Assembly: GCA_026418195.1 (NCBI GenBank) | Contig: JAOABU010000010.1 | Coordinates: forward strand, 1-44,420 | Reading direction: 5' to 3' | DNA: 44,420 nucleotides | From: Spirochaetota bacterium | GTDB lineage: Bacteria > Spirochaetota > Spirochaetia > DTKZ01 | In this document: positions 34,673 to 41,090 of the stretch, piece by piece | Numbering within the stretch: the first letter of the stretch is position 1 | Layout of the letters: every line of letters starts with the position of its first letter | Made by a program: the position numbers and the translations under genes | Notes under the pieces: generated by a model | The model's input: only the letters and a program-made list of their open reading frames with translations | The model's database searches: none | What the model was told of the DNA's origin: nothing

Positions 34673-35902
34673 ATGAGTAACCCGTTACAGCTATCCATTG
34701 TCAATTTCAATAAGGATGCCTACATCATCGTGGAGGGCAAGCAACGGGCAGATAATTTTTACATCATCCGGACGGGTAAGGTCAGAATCAGTAAAGAAGT
34801 GGAAGTGGTGGAAGAGGAGGGTGGAAACATTCTAGGTCCGGGGGATTTCTTTGGAGTCGTATCCACCATGTCCTCCCATAGCCATATAGAAACAGCCCAA
34901 GCTATTACCGATGTATCGCTCATCTCAGTTCATCGAGACCAGTATGGGTTACTCATCGAAAAGAATAGCCCAGTGGCAATGAAGATTATCGAAGGATTCT
35001 CCCGACGGATGCGTTATCTGGATGAAGCGTTGGCTCGGCTAACCAATAAATCCAGCCGAGAAAACGATCCTAACCATCTGTTCGAAGTAGCGGAATACTA
35101 CGCAAAGCAGAACCAGTACAACCTAGCCTACTATGCATACTACCATTATGTAAAGCTTTTCCCCAAGGGTGAATATATGCAGAAGGCGATGGAGCGGATG
35201 GCAAAGATCCAACCCTACGCCAAACCCGTGTTCCTCGATGGTAGTGACACTACCTTCACCCGCACGTATCCCAAGAACACGATGATCTTTGCCGAAAGTA
35301 TGCCGGGCAAGGAACTCTACATCATCCAGAAAGGGAGTGTTAAAATCTCCAAACTGGTGGGCGGAACAGAGGTGCTTTTAGCGGTTCTGAAACCCGGGGA
35401 TATTTTTGGGGAAATGTCATTGATCGAAAATAAACCTCGGTCCGCCTCTGCTATCGCGTATGAGGATACTGTTCTTTTAGCGGTAAATAAGGATAACTTT
35501 GCTCGAATGGTCACTACCCAACCACAGATCATCGCTCGCTTGACTCAGTTGCTGGCAGAACGAATCTGGTTCATTTACAAACAACTAGCCAATACATTGT
35601 TGAAGGACCCCGTGGCCAAGATGTACGATGCTCTCCTGATCCAGCTGGAAAAAGCACGGGTTCCCATCCGTGGAGGAGAGTCGTACACCTTCGATATTGG
35701 TCCCAAAGAACTGATCAACATGGTAGGGTTACCGATGGCGGAAGGCAACAATGCCCTCCGAGTCCTTCTTCAAAATCCGCGGATCAAAGCGGTAGACAAC
35801 CGCATCTTTACCTCCGATGTGGAGGAGATCCTTAAGCAAGCTAATTACTACCGGAAGATGCAACGAATCGAACAGGCAAGGAAAGAGCAACGGCGATATT
35901 AA
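34673..35902 (+). CDS. Double cyclic-nucleotide-binding regulator (Crp-like)
   Basis: A 409-residue protein with two cNMP-binding folds. The first (about residues 10-120) lacks the key Glu and Arg of the phosphate cassette (GDFFGVVSTMSSHSHIETA). The second (about 195-310) keeps them (GDIFGEMSLIENKPRSASA). Between them a TPR-like helix pair (HLFEVAEYYAKQNQYNLAYYAYYHYVKLFPKGEY) is found. The C-terminal 75 residues (DIGPKELINMVGLPMAEGNNALRVLLQNPRIKAVDNRIFTSDVEEI) look like a winged helix, so DNA binding is likely. It would act as a cytoplasmic sensor-regulator; its nucleotide and targets are unknown. Confidence 0.82.
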   Translation: MSNPLQLSIVNFNKDAYIIVEGKQRADNFYIIRTGKVRISKEVEVVEEEGGNILGPGDFFGVVSTMSSHSHIETAQAITDVSLISVHRDQYGLLIEKNSPVAMKIIEGFSRRMRYLDEALARLTNKSSRENDPNHLFEVAEYYAKQNQYNLAYYAYYHYVKLFPKGEYMQKAMERMAKIQPYAKPVFLDGSDTTFTRTYPKNTMIFAESMPGKELYIIQKGSVKISKLVGGTEVLLAVLKPGDIFGEMSLIENKPRSASAIAYEDTVLLAVNKDNFARMVTTQPQIIARLTQLLAERIWFIYKQLANTLLKDPVAKMYDALLIQLEKARVPIRGGESYTFDIGPKELINMVGLPMAEGNNALRVLLQNPRIKAVDNRIFTSDVEEILKQANYYRKMQRIEQARKEQRRY

Positions 35903-35904
35903 TA

Positions 35905-36243
35905 CTAAGGAATCAGGTGTTCTGGACGTCGTTCCGGGATAGGACCATATTCTTTTCCTGAAGCATAGAACGCAGGAGAAAAGAACAGAGCACAGTAGCA
36001 GTGTCCGTACTCTTGAATATCTTCTTTACTGTACAGGCAGGGACAGATCACATCTTTGTCCCGTTCGCGACTATTCCCGGAATCCCGGCAAGGACAAAGA
36101 AAGTACCCGTAACGATTGAAGTTGGTGGTCAACCCCTCTAGAAGGGTTTGTACAAACTCTCTATCTGGGTTCACTCTCCATCCCTGATGCTGGGCCACCC
36201 GTTCCACAAAGACCTTCGTTTCTTCCAGGGTTTTTTCCTTCAT
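35905..36243 (-). CDS. Ferredoxin-thioredoxin reductase catalytic chain-like protein
   Basis: A 112-residue protein with the six cysteines of the FTR catalytic chain. They are CPC (C50, C52), CPC (C67, C69) and CYC (C82, C84), which in FTR hold a [4Fe-4S] cluster beside the redox disulphide. Spacing is CPC-X14-CPC-X12-CYC against X16 and X8 with CHC in plant/cyanobacterial enzymes, so the His beside the cluster is Tyr here. The variable chain is absent. It follows the glutaredoxin gene by 11 bases. The ATG at 36243 has GAGGAGAG upstream; a TTG-started form overlapping the neighbour is less likely. Together with that gene it probably moves electrons from ferredoxin to protein disulphides. Confidence 0.85.
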   Translation of the reverse strand: MKEKTLEETKVFVERVAQHQGWRVNPDREFVQTLLEGLTTNFNRYGYFLCPCRDSGNSRERDKDVICPCLYSKEDIQEYGHCYCALFFSPAFYASGKEYGPIPERRPEHLIP

Positions 36244-36254
36244 ACCCTCTCTCC

Positions 36255-36566
36255 TCAAGGAGTAATTCCAATCAATTCATCCCATTTTTCTTTAACGAAT
36301 CCGGTAACCACCTGATTTCCATCTACTACAAGGTAGGGATACAAGAGACTGCGCTGGAAAGTGTCTCGTAAGGCGGTTTTCAATTCTTGTCGCAAGTCCT
36401 GGGGAAGGGTATCCACATATACGTACCGAAAAGCCACATTCTTTTCTTTGAGGTAGGCGATAGCTCGTTTACAAAACCCGCAGGTACTGAGGGCATAGAC
36501 CGTTACCTCATGACCCGTTGGGTTTCCAGATTCCTGGATGAAGGGGATTTTATCATACACTGACAT
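36255..36566 (-). CDS. Glutaredoxin-like protein (CGFC active site)
   Basis: A 103-residue thioredoxin-fold protein with VTVYALSTCGFCKRAIAYLKEKNVAFRYVYVDTLP. The active site CGFC sits at about residues 29-32. The second half has YPYLVVDGNQVVTGFVKEKW with the cis-Pro position. It precedes the FTR catalytic chain gene in a two-gene operon, and I infer that it is the disulphide carrier reduced by that chain. GTGAGG lies eight bases before the start codon. A glutathione-dependent role is less likely because no glutathione genes are seen. Confidence 0.88.
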   Translation of the reverse strand: MSVYDKIPFIQESGNPTGHEVTVYALSTCGFCKRAIAYLKEKNVAFRYVYVDTLPQDLRQELKTALRDTFQRSLLYPYLVVDGNQVVTGFVKEKWDELIGITP

Positions 36567-36647
36567 GGTATAACCTCACTGCTCCTTATGCATTGTAGCG
36601 TGTACATAAAGGATACTGTAGAAATGGGGGTAGAGCAATATGAGGGA

Positions 36648-37232
36648 TTACTTTGTCCGTAGGATAGGGCGATTAAACCCTAACTCGGCCAACCGGGTTT
36701 TGATTTCTTCCAGTTGTTCCGCCGGTAAATGTTCTAAAACAACTCGATGGATTCCAGTGTCTGTTTTTTCGATAGAGGGGGAAAATCCTTTATCGGTCAA
36801 TTGATTTTTTACCTTAATGGCGTTGGCTAAATTGGAAAAGGACGCTACCTGAAGGGTTACGTACGTCACTGGTTTCACTGCCTGCACTACTTCCAACCGA
36901 ACTCGGGTAACCCCCATCGGAGTAAGGCCGATAGCGTCCGCTGCTGCTTTGGACAGATCGATGATTCGATCCTGGACAAAAGGACCCCGGTCGTTGATCC
37001 GAACAATTACCGATTTATTGTTGATCAGATTCGTTACCTTCACTAGAGTTCCAAAAGGCAAAGTCTGATGGGCTGCTGTAAGGAGGTTCGTGTCGAACAT
37101 CTCCCCACTAGCCGTTCGTTGACCATGAAACTTTCCCCCATACCAGGAAGCGAACCCTTCCATAGGGACCGTTTCCCCCGATACTGATACGGACGTAAGA
37201 AAGATGAGGATAGAGCTGATCAGGTACGACAT
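36648..37232 (-). CDS. rlpA: RlpA-family septal lytic transglycosylase with SPOR domain
   Basis: A 194-residue exported protein. The signal peptide is [20 protein letters not shown] double-psi beta-barrel domain follows (about residues 25-110; [20 protein letters not shown] and [18 protein letters not shown] with the catalytic Asp). The C-terminal SPOR domain (about 120-190; [29 protein letters not shown]) binds denuded glycan strands at the division septum. The start at 37232 has AGGAAAG close upstream; in-frame ATGs farther up would delete the signal peptide's position at the N-terminus. There is no lipobox Cys, so it is probably periplasmic and not a lipoprotein. Confidence 0.9.
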   Translation of the reverse strand: MSYLISSILIFLTSVSVSGETVPMEGFASWYGGKFHGQRTASGEMFDTNLLTAAHQTLPFGTLVKVTNLINNKSVIVRINDRGPFVQDRIIDLSKAAADAIGLTPMGVTRVRLEVVQAVKPVTYVTLQVASFSNLANAIKVKNQLTDKGFSPSIEKTDTGIHRVVLEHLPAEQLEEIKTRLAELGFNRPILRTK

Positions 37233-37287
37233 CTTCTTTCCTATCGGCATCACTCTTGCGATTCTTGATGATGCGAGCGGTATACCC

Positions 37288-37316
37288 TTGATCCGCCAAC
37301 TGGAATCCAGTATACA
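37288..37316 (+). promoter_or_regulatory. HAD hydrolase promoter, predicted leaderless
   Basis: TTGATC (37288-37293), 17 bases, TATACA (37311-37316), then seven bases to the ATG at 37324. No Shine-Dalgarno sequence is present. Confidence 0.65.
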
Positions 37317-37323
37317 GGAATCG

Positions 37324-38013
37324 ATGGATACACGGTACCGTTTAATCCTCTTCGATGCGGATGGCACGCTCTTCGACTACGAAAAAGCGGAAGACACAGC
37401 CCTGGAAGCTGCCCTAGGAGAAGAAGGAGTCCCGTATCGACGGGAGGAGCATAGGGATGTGTACCGGGCCATCAATCAGGAACTCTGGGAATTATTCGAA
37501 AAAGGGGGTATCCAGGCAGCCGAACTGCGGGTGGAACGGTTCAAACGGTTTTCCCTTGCCACAGGAATACCGTTAGACCCTGTTTCAATCTCAAGACGGT
37601 ACCTGAAGCACCTGGCAGAGGGAGCCTATCTCTATGAGGGTGTAGAATGTCTCCTGCAGGAACTGAAAAGGAAGTACAAAATCGGGTTAGTTACCAATGG
37701 TTTAAAGGAGGTGCAAAGGAACCGATTCGCAAAGACCCCCCTTCCGCAATACATGTCCTGCATCATTGTGTCGGACGAAGTGGGATTGCAGAAACCGGAT
37801 CCTGCGATCTTTCGGATGGCTTTAATGGAAGCGGGAGAGTCCGATCCTCGACGTACCCTAGTAGTGGGGGATAGTCTTACCTCCGATATTCAAGGTGGAT
37901 GGAATGCGGGAATGGACACTTGCTGGTTCAATCCTACAGGCAAAATGAATCAGACTTCTCTTGCGCCTACCTATGAGATACGGCAGTTGAAAGAGCTCCT
38001 GGAGTTCTTATAA
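37324..38013 (+). CDS. HAD-family hydrolase, YjjG/YfnB-like nucleotidase
   Basis: A 229-residue cytoplasmic phosphatase. Motif I is [16 protein letters not shown] (nucleophile Asp and acid/base Asp). Motif II is [15 protein letters not shown]. Motif III is the Lys in [10 protein letters not shown], and motif IV is [23 protein letters not shown]. The Gln-Arg after TNG and the overall length fit the YjjG pyrimidine 5'-nucleotidase subgroup. The start at 37324 is chosen because a promoter ends seven bases upstream; the frame continues to 37204 but that part overlaps the divergent rlpA gene. The physiological substrate is unproven. Confidence 0.9.
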   Translation: MDTRYRLILFDADGTLFDYEKAEDTALEAALGEEGVPYRREEHRDVYRAINQELWELFEKGGIQAAELRVERFKRFSLATGIPLDPVSISRRYLKHLAEGAYLYEGVECLLQELKRKYKIGLVTNGLKEVQRNRFAKTPLPQYMSCIIVSDEVGLQKPDPAIFRMALMEAGESDPRRTLVVGDSLTSDIQGGWNAGMDTCWFNPTGKMNQTSLAPTYEIRQLKELLEFL

Positions 38014-38056
38014 CTCCCTACTTGCGTTCTCTACTGGCCTCCTCGATCATCTAACC

Positions 38057-39235
38057 TCAGGAAGGCCGGATGACCCGACTGAACACTACCTTTAGGTACC
38101 GTCCTTCTGGGAAATCGGTCCGAATGGGATGATCCGGGGAAGCACCGGTGATTCGAAACATCTGAAGTTCCACTCGAGCCTCCCGAGCAGCATTGGATAG
38201 CACAGAGAGAAACTGCCCTTCACTTACTAAACCCGAACAAGAACAGGAGACCAGGATACCCCCTGAGCGAACCCTTCCCATCGCTAACCTGTTGATGTCG
38301 TTATAGGTTCGTAGCGCTCTGGGGATTTCTTCTCGAACAAGGGCTAGTTTTGCAGGATCTACGATAACGAGATCCGCTTGTTTCTGCATTCTCTCCATTC
38401 TGCGGAGAAAATCGAAGGAATCCTCATGGATGAAATCGATGGATACCTGATTGAGGTCTGCATTCCTTTGGGCAACTTTCAAGGCTTTCTCGTCCAGGTC
38501 TACTCCGATCACAGAGATAGCCCCTCCTAAGGCGGCGGAAATGCCGAACCCTCCCGTATAGCAAAATAAGTCCCATACTTCCTTGCCGTTGGATAGTTCA
38601 GCTACAAAAGCTCGATTGTCCCTCTGATCTAAGAAATAACCTGTCTTGTGTCCCGTAAGGAGAGACACCTCCATGGTAAGGGAGTTTTCCTTGAGAATAA
38701 CTCGTTCTGGGCAGGGGTACCGCTTTCGAAGGGATTGGAAACTTACCCCCTCTTGCTGTTCTATCTTTGGATCAGGCCGGAAACAAACGGTGCATCCGGG
38801 ATAGAGTTCTCTGAGGATGAAGACCAGGTTGTCGGCAAAGGGAATATAACCAGCGCTTGAGGGTTCGATCACCAGGAGATCGGCATACTTGTCTATCACT
38901 AACCCCGATAATCCATCCCCTTCTCCATGTACCAGACGATAGGCATTGGAACGGGTAGGAAGTTTTAAGATTTCTTCCCGTAGGGCTTTTGCCGCTAGAA
39001 GGCGGGAGCGTAAAAAGGGTTCGTCGATTTTTTCGTTAGGATTGCTAGTGAGAAGCCGGATGGCCACTGTTCGAGTTGGATGGTAAAAGCCCTTCCCTAC
39101 AAAGGATCCGGTCCGGGAAACCACCTCTACTACCGTGCCGGGAGACATCCGGGACTTTGGTCGCTGGATCATCTTACGAAAGATCCAGGGGTGATTGATG
39201 GAACGATCGATTCTTAACTGGATCCGAGGCTGCAT
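38057..39235 (-). CDS. RlmI-type 23S rRNA (cytosine-C5) methyltransferase
   Basis: A 392-residue SAM-dependent methyltransferase of the RlmI/YccW family. The N-terminal PUA domain has SINHPWIFRKMI and PGTVVEVVSRTGSFVGKGFYHP. A middle domain includes YRLVHGEGDGLSGLVIDKY. The catalytic Rossmann domain contains GYFLDQRDNR, VWDLFCYTGGFGISAALGG, DLVIVDPAKLALV and VSCSCSGLVSEGQF with the likely catalytic Cys. RlmI modifies 23S rRNA; target specificity in this organism is inferred. The start ATG at 39235 is supported by a CATACT -10 box seven bases upstream; a longer frame to 39271 crosses that box. Confidence 0.88.
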   Translation of the reverse strand: MQPRIQLRIDRSINHPWIFRKMIQRPKSRMSPGTVVEVVSRTGSFVGKGFYHPTRTVAIRLLTSNPNEKIDEPFLRSRLLAAKALREEILKLPTRSNAYRLVHGEGDGLSGLVIDKYADLLVIEPSSAGYIPFADNLVFILRELYPGCTVCFRPDPKIEQQEGVSFQSLRKRYPCPERVILKENSLTMEVSLLTGHKTGYFLDQRDNRAFVAELSNGKEVWDLFCYTGGFGISAALGGAISVIGVDLDEKALKVAQRNADLNQVSIDFIHEDSFDFLRRMERMQKQADLVIVDPAKLALVREEIPRALRTYNDINRLAMGRVRSGGILVSCSCSGLVSEGQFLSVLSNAAREARVELQMFRITGASPDHPIRTDFPEGRYLKVVFSRVIRPS

Positions 39236-39242
39236 GAGCGTT

Positions 39243-39248
39243 AGTATG
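39243..39248 (-). promoter_or_regulatory. -10 box of the RlmI-type gene
   Basis: On the minus strand CATACT (39248-39243) lies seven bases before the ATG at 39235. The -35 is weak (ATGCGA at a 17-base spacer). No ribosome binding site is seen, so a leaderless transcript is predicted. Confidence 0.4.
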
Positions 39249-39288
39249 CCATGAAAAGGGGACATTCGCATACGGTTGGACGCGGGTA

Positions 39289-39317
39289 TTGACCGAATCT
39301 ACTGCTTCGTGTATATG
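39289..39317 (+). promoter_or_regulatory. rpoZ-miaA operon promoter, predicted leaderless
   Basis: TTGACC (39289-39294), 17 bases, TATATG (39312-39317), then seven bases to the ATG at 39325. No Shine-Dalgarno sequence is present. It fixes the rpoZ start inside a longer frame. Confidence 0.65.
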
Positions 39318-39324
39318 TTTCGCC

Positions 39325-39516
39325 ATGATTCTTCCGTTGGATCTATTAATCGAATACCAGGGTAATATCTACGAACTCACCTGCGCGGCTATCCGGAGGG
39401 CCTACCAGATAACCATCACCGGGGATGAGGAGATCCAGCAGAACCAGGGAAAGGTAGTTCCCACAGCCATCAAACAGATCCTCACGAAAAAAGTGGTATT
39501 CCAGCTGGAAGAGTAG
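39325..39516 (+). CDS. rpoZ: RNA polymerase omega subunit-like protein
   Basis: A 63-residue protein, MILPLDLLIEYQGNIYEL at its start, then TCAAIRRAYQITITGDEE and KVVPTAIKQILTKKVVFQLEE. The pattern of an N-terminal helix, the ARRA-like IRRAYQ and a final KVV/AL..I segment is that of omega, which assists beta' folding in RNA polymerase. It has no C-terminal tail. Twelve more residues are in frame upstream, but they would start at the promoter -35, so the 39325 ATG is used. It leads an operon with miaA eight bases on. Assignment rests on this short match and position. Confidence 0.7.
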   Translation: MILPLDLLIEYQGNIYELTCAAIRRAYQITITGDEEIQQNQGKVVPTAIKQILTKKVVFQLEE

Positions 39517-39524
39517 CACTTCCC

Positions 39525-40433
39525 ATGGGGGGGCTTCCACTGGTACTACTTTTTGGGCCTACCGGAGTCGGAAAAACAGAGCTCATCCTTCGTTTGTTCG
39601 CCGGCATAGGGGAGGTGATCAGTGCCGATTCTATGCAGGTATACAAAGGATTAGATATTGGCACAGCCAAACCTTCCCTTGAGGTTCGCTCACAGGTTCC
39701 CCACCATCTGATCGACATCCTGGATCCTCGAGAACAGTACACGGCAGGGGAGTTCGTCCATCGAGCAGAGGAATTGATTCCCCAGATCGATGTTCGGGGC
39801 CGTATCCCGATCATATCGGGAGGAACTGCATACTATTTCAAAAACTTCCTCTATGGTCTTCCTGAAACACCGGTTGCCAATCCTTCGGTGCGGGAATGGC
39901 TGGATCAGCGGTTGGAACTAGAAGGGTTACCTCGTCTATACGAAGAACTGAAGCGGATCGATCCGGTGGCAGGGGAGCGGATTTCCCCTAGGGATACTTA
40001 CCGAATCCTTCGAGCGCTGGAGGTGTATTATTCCACAGGACGTGCTCTTTCTTCCTATGCTGTGCCGGTCAGCCCTAGATTAGGACGATCGTACCGCTTG
40101 ATTGGCTTGATACGGGATCGCAAGGAGTTGTACCAGAGAATCGATGCTCGTGTGGAAGAAATGTTTAAGCAGGGACTTCCAGAGGAAGTCGCCCGGTTGA
40201 TTGCTTTAGGGTATGGAGAGGAGGATCCGGGGATGAGAGGTATTGGGTATCGGGAGTTCTTTCAACTGGGCAAGGAGGGATGCCTTACCCTCTCTCAAGT
40301 GAAAACAGAGATACAGAAAAACTCCCGTCGATACGCCAAGCGACAGATCACTTTTTTCAAGAGCCTACCCGGTGTACAGTGGCTCCATCCGAACTCTATC
40401 CGTAGCTTGAAGGATCTAGGGATCTCTCTGTAA
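39525..40433 (+). CDS. miaA: tRNA dimethylallyltransferase
   Basis: A 302-residue enzyme that prenylates A37 of tRNAs reading U-initial codons. It has the P-loop LLFGPTGVGKTEL, the substrate Asp in EVISADSMQVYKGLDIGTAKPS, then IPIISGGTAYYFKNFLYG and RDTYRILRALEVYYSTGRALS. The C-terminal part has GMRGIGYREFF and RRYAKRQITFFKSLPGVQWL. There is no ribosome binding site; the ATG lies eight bases after rpoZ, so translation is probably coupled. MiaB, the enzyme that often follows in the pathway, is not in the window. Confidence 0.96.
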   Translation: MGGLPLVLLFGPTGVGKTELILRLFAGIGEVISADSMQVYKGLDIGTAKPSLEVRSQVPHHLIDILDPREQYTAGEFVHRAEELIPQIDVRGRIPIISGGTAYYFKNFLYGLPETPVANPSVREWLDQRLELEGLPRLYEELKRIDPVAGERISPRDTYRILRALEVYYSTGRALSSYAVPVSPRLGRSYRLIGLIRDRKELYQRIDARVEEMFKQGLPEEVARLIALGYGEEDPGMRGIGYREFFQLGKEGCLTLSQVKTEIQKNSRRYAKRQITFFKSLPGVQWLHPNSIRSLKDLGISL

Positions 40434-40442
40434 GATAAAGTT

Positions 40443-41078
40443 ATGACAGCGAGCCTTCTGCCCTATCGCAGGTTCATTAAAGAGGTAGATGCCCTTTGTG
40501 ATAGGTTAGGGGCTATCCACCGTACCCATCTTTCCTGTCGAAAAGGGTGCTTTACCTGCTGTACGGATATTTCCGTTCTGGCAGTAGAAGCGTTTTCCAT
40601 ACTCAGGGGGGTAGGGACTCCCCTTTTGGGGATACCGGAAGAGGGGAAGGCCTTTGAAAATATCAACGCTAACTACTGTGTATTTCTAGACTTAGAAGGG
40701 GCCTGCAAGATTTATCCTTATCGCCCCCTCATCTGCCGGACCCACGGATTGCCTCTCCTGTATCCGATCCTTGAATACGATGAAGCGGGAAAGGAACGAG
40801 CTTTGGAAGAACCTGCATGGCAACTGTTCTACTGTGATCTGAACTTTCAGGGGGTGGAAGATGAGGAGATGGAAAGGGTCTTTACTCCAGAGACGGTGTT
40901 GAATATGGAGGAATGGAATGAACAGCTGGTTCTCATCAATGAAGGGTTTCGAGGTTCAGCCGATGGGTCGAGTTTCCTTAAAGCCATTTATCAAGGGAAG
41001 TTTGGGGAAAGGGCCCGAAAAGAACTTTTTCAAACGGGTCGGATTCCCCTTTCATCCCTCGGTTGGGTGATTTTGTAA
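40443..41078 (+). CDS. YkgJ-family Cys-cluster (zinc/iron-chelating) protein
   Basis: A 211-residue cytoplasmic protein with the CxxCC-type cluster of the YkgJ/PF03692 family: CRKGCFTCC near residues 30-38, a lone Cys in NANYCVFLD, and GACKIYPYRPLICRTHG. These Cys residues are thought to hold a metal or iron-sulphur cluster. It starts nine bases after miaA and lacks a ribosome binding site, so it is the third gene of the rpoZ-miaA transcript. Function is not known for the family; in other bacteria it is often found beside RNA-modification genes. Confidence 0.8.
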   Translation: MTASLLPYRRFIKEVDALCDRLGAIHRTHLSCRKGCFTCCTDISVLAVEAFSILRGVGTPLLGIPEEGKAFENINANYCVFLDLEGACKIYPYRPLICRTHGLPLLYPILEYDEAGKERALEEPAWQLFYCDLNFQGVEDEEMERVFTPETVLNMEEWNEQLVLINEGFRGSADGSSFLKAIYQGKFGERARKELFQTGRIPLSSLGWVIL

Positions 41079-41090
41079 GAGTAACTAAGA

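Noticed and set aside
33961-34710. 249-codon open frame antisense to glyA
   Set aside because: It overlaps a clear serine hydroxymethyltransferase gene throughout, its product is rich in Arg and Ser with no known motif, and it has no promoter or ribosome site.
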